In this document: piece after piece, positions 10,287-20,012 of the stretch
Layout of the letters: each line of letters starts with the position of its first letter
Position numbering within the stretch: position 1 is the first letter of the stretch
Origin: Isoetes taiwanensis
Lineage: Eukaryota; Streptophyta; Lycopodiopsida; Isoetales; Isoetaceae
Reading direction: 5' to 3'
Assembly (NCBI GenBank): GCA_021234155.1
Contig: JAJEKV010000062.1
Span: 6,604,432-6,668,431, forward strand
DNA length: 64,000 bases
The notes under the pieces: model-generated
Told to the model about the DNA's origin: nothing
Databases searched by the model: none
What the model saw: only the letters and a program-made list of their open reading frames with translations
Translations under genes and position numbers: made by a program

Positions 10287-11574
10287 TTAAAGCAACAAGT
10301 ATTTGATGCACAATGTAGATGGAGATTTACATTCCTTGCATTTTACAGAACACTCCCTTCTATAACCAATCTTTCTATCATTCAAAAGGAAATAGAAGTC
10401 ACCATTCATTGCACATGTATTCAAGAACTCCCGACATTCATGTAAAGTCCATTCTTCCTCAACATGCAGCACCTTCTCCGAGCTGTCATCAAAACCAATG
10501 ACTAAATCCATAAGGGGTGAGTTCTGTCCATGATCTTCTACTGATCTCCAAGCCCAGTGGCATTTCTCCCATACACGCTTCCTTCTCTCAATAAAAAAAT
10601 TGATGTATAGCATCTGGCTACATAACTTGTACCTGTTTAACACCATAGAAATCAGAAATGTATTCAATACAATGAGAATCTAGTAAAACAGATATATGCA
10701 AATGTAAAACCTGATGCTAAAACTTGCCAATCCTCACCTAAATATAAATGTGTCATTTGCAGGAGTGCACCTTGTGATTTGCTGCCCGGTTTCATGATCC
10801 CTTTCCTTCCACTGGCCAGAAAATATACTCTCCAGACTATTAGAGAATACACCTCGGATTGTATAAGTCTGTGGTGCAATCCTAATTGAAGTTTCAGATT
10901 GAAATAAATAAGAGAAAACATGAATTGGAAGAAACACTTTAAATGAGCATCTCACTCCTCCTCTTTCCCTAAGATTCTTAAATACTTTCTACGCCCAAAT
11001 GATCTCGGTATGCTGTCAACAATTTGCAGTCACCAAACTCAGTACCCATAAGTTTCAGATCTGGTAGATCAATCTCTACCAGCTTTCCTATCCCTTTACC
11101 TGATATACTGTAATGATATGCATGAAACCATATACCTCTTTCTTTCAAGCTCCTCATGGTCGAATCCTTGAACAACAGATGACCAATTTTGCAATGGTAC
11201 ACTTCAAGTACACTAGTTATGCTCTTGGCTGAAACAACATCAGTAAAATCCGAGGAGCAAAGCGAGTTGGGTTCAAGAGAAGGAAAGGAATGCTTCATTG
11301 AAATAGACTCCTTTGCCATGTCATGTGAGTCGTATGCATGCTCCACAACCAGATCCATTACAACCTTACCTCCAGGTCCAAAAACAAATTCTTTTACTCG
11401 TCCCTTCCAATGGGCTGAACAGTCTAACTGTTTAGCCCTTTTGACACCATGGTAGCCACCTGCAACAGGCCTCATTGTCACCCAGGAACCAATTCTGAGA
11501 TGGAGCTTCTCCCATTCGCCTTCTTCATTCTTGTTATTGCATAAGAAAACGGTCACTGCTCCTGATCTTGGCAT
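10287..11574 (-). CDS. three-exon gene, BAH-like domain protein (putative)
   Basis: Exon 1 starts at ATG 11574 and runs to about 10985. Exon 2 is about 10881-10738 and ends with a TTTAG|GTGAGG donor. Exon 3 starts at 10632 after AAACAG and ends with a stop at 10287. The exon 2-3 join is in frame (FIF-R-YKLCSQ). The first exon donor is not settled. Exon 1 has WEKLHLRIGSWVTMRP, then AHWKGRVKEFVFGPGGKVVM, then a block (LCSSDFTDVVSAKSITSVLE, VYHC, IWFHAYHYSISGKG) that resembles the conserved end of BAH domains, where ElFxSdhxDvvxaxsI is followed by CxVh and FFCRFxYd. BAH modules occur in chromatin and DNA-methylation proteins. Exon 3 is tryptophan-, cysteine- and acid-rich (VWEKCHWAW, LHECREFLNTC) and unrecognised. 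Phase-compatible splice sites and long open exons suggest a real host gene. The BAH assignment is tentative. Confidence 0.5.
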
Positions 11575-12118
11575 CTGAAACGAGAAAAGAAACCCTGAAT
11601 CAAAACCATGATCACAAAGAAATCAAATGCCAAAACTGGATTAGAATGTTACCCTGGCGTGCTTGATCGAGTTGAGTTTAGGCTAAACCTGTGAAGGCAG
11701 CTTGAGAACCCTAAACCAGTTTCGTGCTGATACGAAACTACTAATTGGGAGCTGTGTTTTTTTTCATGCATTAACTATTGGATGCTCGATGCAATACAAT
11801 GTAGTTATTTCACACCTCACGTAAACAAGATTCCTATATATCTAACAATATCTTTAGGGGATTTCATGCACTATTTTCTAAATATTTGGGGCATCCCCTT
11901 GCCATGTAGACATGCCATTTGAACAAAGAGCAAGCCCCTTATTGGTGGATTGCAAAATCTGATGTGGAATTTCAAGCATTTTTTAAAAGGATATTCTAAG
12001 ACCCTATATTTTCTCTAATGTTTGGTGTAGAGAAGTAGGTAGATGATCTAGGATGTATCATATCAAATACTAGCATGTTATATCTCTTGTATAGTTATTC
12101 TATAACTCTCAGTTCTAG
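11575..12118. other. upstream region of the minus-strand gene, no coding sequence seen
   Basis: This stretch lies 5' of the BAH-like gene. It includes CAGTTTCGTGCTGATACGAAAC at about 11720, which contains the small inverted repeat GTTTCGT/ACGAAAC. It is otherwise AT-rich. It probably holds the promoter and 5' leader, but no TATA box can be assigned with confidence. Confidence 0.4.
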
Positions 12119-12540
12119 TCCATGAACCCTAATCAATGAACTCTAACTGTAAGTTAGTTTGCATTGGATTAGGATTAGTTGTGTCGATGTTATTTCTCAA
12201 GTTATGGATGTTGTGTGATGGTTGATCATTGTTTGCACCACTTGTGTATGAGGAAGGGGGTAGAGACCTGGTAGCCATTGTAGACGATGCTTCTAGCTTA
12301 GACCCAATAATCCCAATTATATGTGGCTTGTGCATAAGAACTCGCCTGGCTCCGAATAGCGGGATTTGACAAGGATGTATAAGGTAGGACTTGTCTGATG
12401 GTAGCTGGACCCTTGGTGTATAGAGTTTTCCTCAGGGGAGGGGGGAGGGGGATCTCTTAACATGCTAGGCTCAATAATCTACCATTATGTAGGCAGAGTG
12501 TAAGTCCAACAATTCCTAGGTGATTCATGCGTTCGGGTAT
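12119..12540 (+). repeat. dispersed repeat A, copy 1
   Basis: A 0.42-kb block starts CTAATCAATGAACTCTAA and ends CTAGGTGATTCATGC. It recurs direct at 16805-17220. Shorter inverted versions lie at 45085-45360 and 53095-53390, inside the 8.1-kb macro-repeat. It contains GTTGATCATTG and a G-rich segment (GGGGAGGGGGGAGGGGG in this copy). It shows no coding frame beyond spurious ones, which all translate to the same peptide in each copy. Confidence 0.85.
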
Positions 12541-12950
12541 GACGAATGAGCAAGCATTTTCCTGCAGCCACCTGTTATTAGCATGATGTATACTGGACAA
12601 GCCCGATGCTCTTCAACCTATTTACACAATACACACAAGGAGTCAATTCCAACCATTGTTCTATGCCAGCAAATGCCTTGCTATATATTAGTTAGCATGT
12701 TGTTATTCACCAATGTGATGATGGCTGGATGGGTGGCACCTCATGGGTAACACATCATGCTATTGTTATGTTATCTTTGATGCTAGTAGTATATTGCTTT
12801 CGTTGTTTGTAGGAGCCTATAGAGGAAGGGACGAGATGACACCTCTGTTTTCCATGGCCATCCTAAGTGCAGTCAGGACAAAAGGGCCCATTTGTTCAAG
12901 GCATACCTATTGGAGAGAGAAAAGGTATGGAGTTTCTGTGAGGCATCGTC

Positions 12951-13905
12951 AGATGCAATCCAGAACATCACAATGGGATTATATACCCGAAAATTGTGTG
13001 TGAATCCTTGTCAAAGAAGATGTAGGCTAGTTGAGTGCCTAAGTAGGAGGAGCAAAGAGTTAACTAAATGACAATGGTGAAGATGTATAAGGAAAGGGAG
13101 TGGCTGATAATAAGACTCTATATAACCATTAAAGTTGATATTGGGACCCTGTATATTCATTAACTGATGATAATTGGGCCTTGCATAGCAATCTGGCTAA
13201 TAAATGGGTCATGTAACACCCAGAACACTGGGAATGCTATACATTTGTAGAAAATTCCCTATCTCGGTTAATGAAAATTCTCTATCTAGCTTGCCACAAT
13301 GTTGATGCAACATTATACCTATAGGTTTTGTTTATTTATCACAATTGTTGTTAAGATATTGTCACAAGTTTGACATCTTCTAGATTATGATGTAGCTGGA
13401 ATTTGACTCTGCATCAATATTATGACAGAAATTGAAGCCACAAACTTGACACAACTGCTGACGCTATTGTGGCATATTTGTGACAAATGATCACGACAAA
13501 TATAGCGTCAAGATTGTGACAATAATTGGGATTTGGCGGGTTAGGGCTTAGTGTCAAAAATATTGATGTTACTTTAGACACTATAGGTACCTTTTTCTTG
13601 TAGTAGCTAGTTGAGTGCCTAAGTAGGAGGAGCAAAGAGTTAACTAAATGACAATGGTGAAGATGTATAAGGAAAGGGAGTGGCTGATAATAAGACTCTA
13701 TATAACCATTAAAGTTGATCTGTATATTCATTAACGGGTGATAATTGGGCCTTGCATAGCAATCTGGCTAATCAATGGGTCATGTAGCACCCGGTAACAC
13801 AGGGAATGCTATACATTTGTAGAAAATTCTCTATCTCGGTTAAGCACCACAAATTGGCCAAGTGCTACTACTTGACCCCTCATAGAAGACAGATCCGAAA
13901 CAATA
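12951..13905 (+). repeat. left arm of a 0.95-kb inverted repeat
   Basis: This block is the reverse complement of 19068-20012. It begins with the last codons of a LINE ORF2 (MQSRTSQWDYIPENCV is encoded in both arms). It continues through a 245-bp sequence present twice (13019-13260 and 13606-13850) around a CACTA-type segment, and ends at GACAGATCCGAAACAAT. The two arms enclose about 5.2 kb. This is a duplicated, inverted LINE 3' region rather than a simple transposon terminal repeat. Confidence 0.85.
13261..13604 (-). mobile_element. CACTA (En/Spm) transposon end, left-arm copy
   Basis: Read on the minus strand the segment starts with TACTACAAGAAAAAGGTACC, one base off the CACTACAAGAAAA terminus typical of plant CACTA elements. 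It carries repeated subterminal words (TGTCAC, TTGTCA, GTCAAG). The intact terminus is seen in the inverted copy at 19366. The opposite terminus is missing, so only one end survives. Confidence 0.55.
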
Positions 13906-14018
13906 CCTCCTTGACCCATACCTGGCTCCGTGTAATCGCATTCAATGCATTGATCATGTTTCCGACGTGGAAGCTTCTTCTGTGGTTGTGGATATTGGGG
14001 GAACTGACCATTCCCACC

Positions 14019-14698
14019 AAACCTGATGCACGCCCAATCTAGCAACGACAGTACCGGCTCAACCCCAATTATCGTGACCGTGTCAAAGCCGAAATTGACA
14101 AGCTTTTGGCTGTTGGCTTGATTTACGAGGTCAAACATTCAGAGTGGGTGAGCCCCATTGTCATTGCTCTTAAGCATAATGGAAAAATCCGTGTTTGCGT
14201 GGACTATCGGAAATTAAATCAGGCCACGGAACGGGATCACATCCCGCTACCCTTCACAGACCAGGTTCTGGAAGAGGTTGCTGGTCACGAAATGTACTCT
14301 TTCATGGATGGCTTTTCTGGGTACAATCAAATCTCCATCAAACAAGAAAATCAACTCAAAACCACTTTCACCACGCCGGACACACTCTTTGCCTATAAGG
14401 TGGTTCCTTTTGGGTTATCCAACTCTCCATCAACATTCCAACGCATCATGCTGTCGGTCTTTCAAGACTATATGAAAGATCAACTCTTTCTCCAAATCTT
14501 TCAAGATGATTTCTCAGCCTACAGCGCCATGGATGACCACCTGGAGAAGTTAGAGCTAGTTTTTCAAAAATGTGATGAGTCAGGTATCAGTCTCAATCCA
14601 GAGAAATGCACCTTTTGTGTCACTTCCGGTGTTCTTTTGGGTCATGTGGTTAGTAAAGAAGGCATCACCACGGATCCTGCAAAAATCGGTTGCGTGCT
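14019..14698 (+). pseudogene. Ty3/gypsy reverse transcriptase fragment
   Basis: One open frame carries the core of an LTR-retrotransposon RT: RLNPNYRDRVKAEIDKLL, SEWVSPIVIALKHNGKIRVC, VDYRKLNQAT, SFMDGFSGYNQISI, VVPFGLSNSPSTFQR, the active-site region IFQDDFSAYS (FQDD where YxDD or FxDD is usual), and CTFCVTSGVLLGHVVSKEGI. Coding similarity stops abruptly at about 14698 and passes into the macro-repeat. No LTR, RNase H or integrase follows. The last 65 bp reappear, inverted, in both macro-repeat units (39250-39318, 47385-47455). The wording is of the non-chromovirus plant type. Confidence 0.85.
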
Positions 14699-17220
14699 GA
14701 AAGCACATGCACCATAGGTCCAAAAAATTCCAAGATTGATCCAGGAGATGTTAGCAAACCACGGAGCGTCCTGCGAGCGACCGTGTAGAAACTGAAGTGT
14801 TTTGTCGTTCGGGCACAGCGGAAACCCCAGAATGGAGAACGGAGATTCGACTTCACCACCTCGTCCGAAATGGCAAAATTACCTTAGGGACCAAGTTACA
14901 CGGTCAGTATTGCATGAGAAAGAAATGTGTACGCCCTACATGGCAATATTCAACATCCACCTCTCATGTCAATTGACTACGAGGGTGCTGGACATGAGCT
15001 ACTTTGGCGCTTCTGGCACAAATCTTGGTCACGGGGCAGTGTCGACACTCTGAGCCCAATGGAAGAGCCAAATCACGGTTCCCGAATATGGGAGGTTGCC
15101 CGCGCCGCTGTGGCCTTTGGGAAAGGACTTTTGGGGCAAGCTGCTTTTGGGGGGTTTTTAGGGCATCAACACCCCCCCTCCCCCCTCCTCTACTTCAAGG
15201 CGTGGCGCAAGGTCCTGGTCGAATCTAACAAGAATAGGGCCTTCGAAGCATAAACCCTGTGAGTTGTCAGGTTCTTGAAGGATTTGCGTTTTGGAGGCCT
15301 AGTTTTGGTCTTTTGCACTTGGGACGTGGCCGAGAAGCTACACTTGGGAAGTTGAAGCAAGCGGATATGATGGAATGGAGTTTGGATCTGCCCTCCTTCC
15401 TATGTAGTTCGAGAGTTGCTTTTGCAGTAGCAAGGCATTCATAAATTTGTAATTAATGCGTATTATGAAATTAAATTCTGATTTTTTGCCAGCTAGCTTC
15501 CTAAGTCTTCACCAGCATATCGGCCAATTTTTTGAATTTCCAGACAAGGTTTCAATCAAGGAGTTAGCGCAAGAAGCGGTTTGGCAGCCCGTTGTTGGGC
15601 ATCGTTTGGGACCCTTACCCAAGTCAAGCAAGGCCAGGACCTTACAAGGCGCCTCACGACGGGAGAGTAAGGACCCCAGTGGCACCAAAAAAAGTTCGAG
15701 GCAGCTTTCCTCGGCAGCGCTCCCGTGGGGCCAGATGCGCTAATGATCATCCTCCCCGGAGCCTCGGTTCCCTATCGACCATTGAATCCTCCATTCCGGG
15801 GGCCCTATTTCCGGGCAGGTCCAAAAATTCCAAGATTGGTGGGAGAACTTATCAAAACCCGCAGAGCTCATGCGGCGTCGTGTAGAAACCAAAGTGTTTT
15901 GTCGTTCGGGCATAGCGGAGACCCTAGAACGGAGAACGGAGATTCGACTTCGCCACCTCATCCGGAATGGCAAAATCACCTTAGGGACCAAGTTACACGA
16001 TCAGTATTGCATGAGAAAGAAACGCTGCACGACCTACATGGCAATATTCAAGATCCACCTCTCATGTCAATTGACTATGAGGGTCTTTGGACATGAGCTA
16101 CTTTTGGCCTCCGGGAGAAAGGATGGTCTTACGGCCCACGAATCTTGGTCCCCGGCAATGTTGACACTATGAGCCCAATGGAAGAGTCAAATCACGGTTC
16201 GGATAGGGGAGGTTGACCGGCCCGTCGCCGGGGGCCTTTGGAAGAGGATTTTTGGGGCAAGTTGCTTTGAAGGCGGTTTTAGGCCCGTGCTCGACATCAA
16301 CACGCCCTCCTTCCCCTCCCCAACTTCAAGGCGTGGCGCAAGGTCCGGTCAAATCTGACAAAAGTAGGGCCTCGGAAGCATAAACCCTGTGAGTTGCCAG
16401 GTTCTTGAAGGATTTGCGTTTTGGGGGCCTAGTTTTGGTCTTTTGCACTTGGGATGTGGCCAATAAGCTGCACTTGGGAATGCAAAGCAAGGGGAACGAC
16501 GAAATGGCTCCTCCCGATGTGGCAATTAGAAGTCGAGCGTCGCTTTTGCGGTAGCAAGGCATTCATAAATTCGTAATTAATGCCAGCTGGCTTCCTAAGT
16601 CATCACCAGATAAAGGCCAAATTTTCGGATTTTCAGACAAGGTTTCGATCAAGGAGGTAGCATTCGAGCGGTTCGGGCAGTCGAGCTGGGACTCTTCCCC
16701 AAGTCAAACAAGGCGAGGACATTGCAAGGCCACCTCACAGGAGAGGAGAGTAAGGACCCCAGGAGGCGGGACCCAAAAAAGTTCCCAAGCACTGGCAGCT
16801 CCCAGGTGGTCAGGAATCCTAATCAATGAACTCTAAGCGTAAGTTAGTTTGCATGCGATTAGGATTAGTTATGTCGATGTTATTTATCAAGTTATGGATC
16901 TTGTATGATGGTTGATCATTGTGTTGCACCACTTGTGTATTGGGGAAGGGGGTAGACACGGTAGCCATTGTACGCGATGCTTCTAGCTTAGACCCAATAA
17001 TTCCCAATTATATGTGGCTCAGCGTAAGAACTCGCTGGCTCAATAACGGATTTGACAAGGATGTATAAGGTAGGACTTGTCGATGGTAGTTTGGACCCTT
17101 GGTGTATAGAGTTTCCCTCGAGGGGAGGGGAGGGGGATCTCTTAACGTGCTAGGCTCAATAATCTACCATTATGTAGGCAGAGTGTAAGTCCAACAATTT
17201 CTAGGTGATTCATGCTTGGG
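14627..17220 (-). repeat. inverted copy of the macro-repeat (matches 45.09-47.46 kb)
   Basis: On the minus strand this 2.6-kb block follows the same order as 45.09-47.46 kb: repeat A, then two related about 1.1-kb segments, then the RT stub. The internal segments start at about 14757 and 15871. Both contain GTAGAAAC, AGTGTTTTGTCGTTCGGG, GGAGATTCGACTTC and ACCTTAGGGACCAAGTTACA. Open frames here are inconsistent between copies and I treat them as non-coding. The copy crosses what is the unit junction in the 38-54 kb array, so the source array had at least two units. Confidence 0.85.
16805..17220 (+). repeat. dispersed repeat A, copy 2
   Basis: This is a direct copy of 12119-12540 with scattered substitutions and small indels, from CTAATCAATGAACTCTAAG to CTAGGTGATTCATGC. 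It sits at one end of the inverted macro-repeat copy, in the position expected from the 45-kb arrangement. Confidence 0.85.
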
Positions 17221-18920
17221 TGTTGTTGTCGACTTCCCATTTGAACTGCTTTTCGAGAAGTCAGCTTCCTCGGAGAAACCTAGTTCAAGCACGGATTAAA
17301 AACGGCTTGAATTGATTGAAGGGGCCGCTAACGACATGAGCCCCCACTACCACAAATTATGACGTGCACTCTCCCTTGGGGAGATGCTAGAACGATTCAC
17401 GCCCTAGTGCAATGGCGCAAACCATCCTAGGCCATCGACCTTCCGGATCATCGATAGACCCTGCCAGGGTAAGTATGGTGCGGTGTGCCCTCTCTTTTAT
17501 TTTATAATCTTCTCATGCCTTCTTCGCAACTTATTCTGTGGGATATCTATCCATTCTTCTCGCAACTTATTCCCGGAGATCCTCCCCGAACAACTCGGTT
17601 TCCTTCGTGGAAGAATCGAACACGCCTCTCCACAAAACTTTCCGTGCAAAAATTTTGGGCGCACATTGTCTTATCGCGTTTTTCATATGCTTGATTTTGG
17701 GCCATTGATGTTTGGAATATTCTGCCACCCTGCCAAATCAAGGGCCATTAAATTTTTGGCCACTAAAACGCCGGCCACATGCAATGGTGCAAACGCCACA
17801 CATGGTTAGAACTCTAAAGGAAAAAAAAAAAAAGTGGGCATCCTAGCAACGCCGCCTGGGATGGCATCGATTGCATGAAGCCGGAGCCAATCTACGCCCC
17901 AAATCACCCGATTGCTGCCTTTGATGGCATCTGCCCCAAAACGGCTACTCGCTCGCTCCAATCCGCTCCGCGCCTAAAGCAACTCAATCTACGCTCACGC
18001 TACCGAAATGCCCCGCCGAAAAATAGTCCCCGCACTGCGAAACCACCGCCTTGCAGATTCATTGGCCTTGCCCAGGCGATTCATTGGGCCTTGCCTTTAC
18101 CTTGCCTTTAACAGCGACCCACAGCCCTCTAACAAATACCACAAAATTGCCAGAAATTAGGGAATCCGCCATTTCGAGCATCCAGAAAGAGATTCCATCA
18201 GTGCAACCCTTGCACGAAAGCACCCCCAAAGAAGAAAGAGGCATCCCTTCTATTCGAAACCATCCCTTAGCCGATTTTTAGAAGCGTTGAAGGTAACAAA
18301 CAGCCATTCTTGGAATTGTTTCGGCCAAATAAGAGCTCAAATAAGCTAAAAATACCTTCTTCCTACGATTTTCCATACAATACCATCCGAAATCTAGGCC
18401 AAACCATGCCTGAGATACCCTCCCAAATACGAAACAAAATAATTAGAACATTATTGGGTACACATTGGTTTTCCTCCTATATTCCTTTGCAATGATTCCC
18501 TCCACGGTTATCCTATGCTCGGCCTCTCGGGTTTGGATTCGAATTGCTACTATTCCAGTGAAATGAAAGCCATTAGTTGAACTATAATAATCACCAATAG
18601 CCAAGCGCTTGATTCAAAGAGAATGAAGTATGACATCTGAGCATCTAGAAAGGTCGGATTCCTTGCTTTAGAATTTAACAAATGCATAAGATAGCAATGT
18701 ACGAAACAATTGCATTGGTTTTAGTCTAATTCGACGCGGCATTTATATCGGCATTCATATGTTTGTTTTCCTATATACTGGACATTATTGTTTGTCCTTG
18801 TTGTGTACATTATATATGTTCAATATTAGATGGACAAGGTGCCAGAGCACTATGGATTGCCCCAATGCCATGGGCAATGTTCTGTTTTCAGCACAAGCTT
18901 TTGAAAAACGTGAACAAGTT
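17221..18920. other. no supported gene
   Basis: The stretch is of ordinary composition, with an A run at 17819-17833. Short open frames overlap on both strands without domain content. I see no similarity to the other repeats of the window. Confidence 0.5.
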
Positions 18921-19067
18921 TATGTTTTATATGTTGCTTTAAGCATAGGATATTGAGAATTAATTGTGGTCTTTTCTAATATTGCACTGGCCTCATATAT
19001 TAAAGACAGGCACCCATTATTTCTTTTGGCATCGATTCTTGCTAGCCATGCCGAAACATGATATAAA

Positions 19068-20012
19068 TTGTTTCGGATCTGTCTTCTATGAGGGGTCAAG
19101 TAGTAGCACTTGGCCAATTTGTGGTGCTTAACCGAGATAGAGAATTTTCTACAAATGTATAGCATTCCCAGTGTTACCGGATGCTACATGACCCATTGAT
19201 TAGCCAGATTGCTATGCAAGGCCCAATTATCACCCGTTAATGAATATACAGATCAACTTTAATGGTTATATAGAGTCTTATTATCAGCCACTCCCTTTCC
19301 TTATACATCTTCACCATTGTCATTTAGTTAACTCTTTGCTCCTCCTACTTAGGCACTCAACTAGCCACTACAAGAAAAAGGTACCTATAGTGTCTAAAGT
19401 AACATCAATATTTTTGACACTAGCCGAACCTGTCAAATCCCAATTATTGTCACAATCTTGACGCTATATTTGTCGTGATCATTTGTCACAAATACGCCAC
19501 AATCGCGTCAGCAGTTATGTCAAGTTTGTGGCTTCAATTTCTGTCATAATATTGATGCAAAGTCAAATTCCAGCTACATCATAATCTAGAAGATGTCAAA
19601 CTTGTGACAATATCTTAACAACAATTGTGATAAATAAACAAAACCTATAGGTATAATGTTGCATCAACATTGTGGCAAGCTAGATAGAGAATTTTCATTA
19701 ACCGAGATAGGGAATTTTCTACAAATGTATAGCATTCGGTGTTAAGGTGTTACATGACCCATTTATTAGCCGATTGCTATGCAAGGCCCAATTATCATGG
19801 GTTAATGAATATCTGTGGTCCCAATATCAACTTTAATGGTTATATAGAGTCTTATTATCAGCCACTCCCTTTTCTTATACATCTTCACCATTGTCATTTA
19901 GTTAACTCTTTGCTCCTCCTCCTTAGGCACTCAACTAGCCTACATCTTCTTTGACAAGGATTCACACACAATTTTCGGGTATGTAATCCCATTGTGATGT
20001 TCTGGATTGCAT
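19068..20012 (-). repeat. right arm of the 0.95-kb inverted repeat
   Basis: This is the reverse complement of 12951-13905. It abuts the 3' end of the complete LINE, so in this arm the repeat is simply the LINE end plus its downstream sequence. The left arm is therefore the moved copy. Confidence 0.85.
19366..19690 (+). mobile_element. CACTA (En/Spm) transposon end, right-arm copy
   Basis: The segment opens with the canonical CACTACAAGAAAAAGGTACC and has the subterminal words TTGTCACAAT, TTGACGCTAT, TTGTCACAAA and TGTCAAGTTTG in alternating orientation, as expected of a CACTA subterminal region. It fades at about 19690 into a second copy of the flanking 245-bp sequence without a matching TAGTG end. 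No transposase is present, so it is a non-autonomous or truncated element. Confidence 0.6.

Noticed and set aside
12129-12335. 68-codon minus frame that recurs in each repeat A copy
   Set aside because: It recurs only because the DNA is repeated. Length and ends change from copy to copy.
14802-16562. Overlapping frames of 60-123 codons in the inverted macro-repeat copy
   Set aside because: Homologous segments at 38.6-39.2 and 45.6-47.3 kb break the frames at different points. There are no domains.
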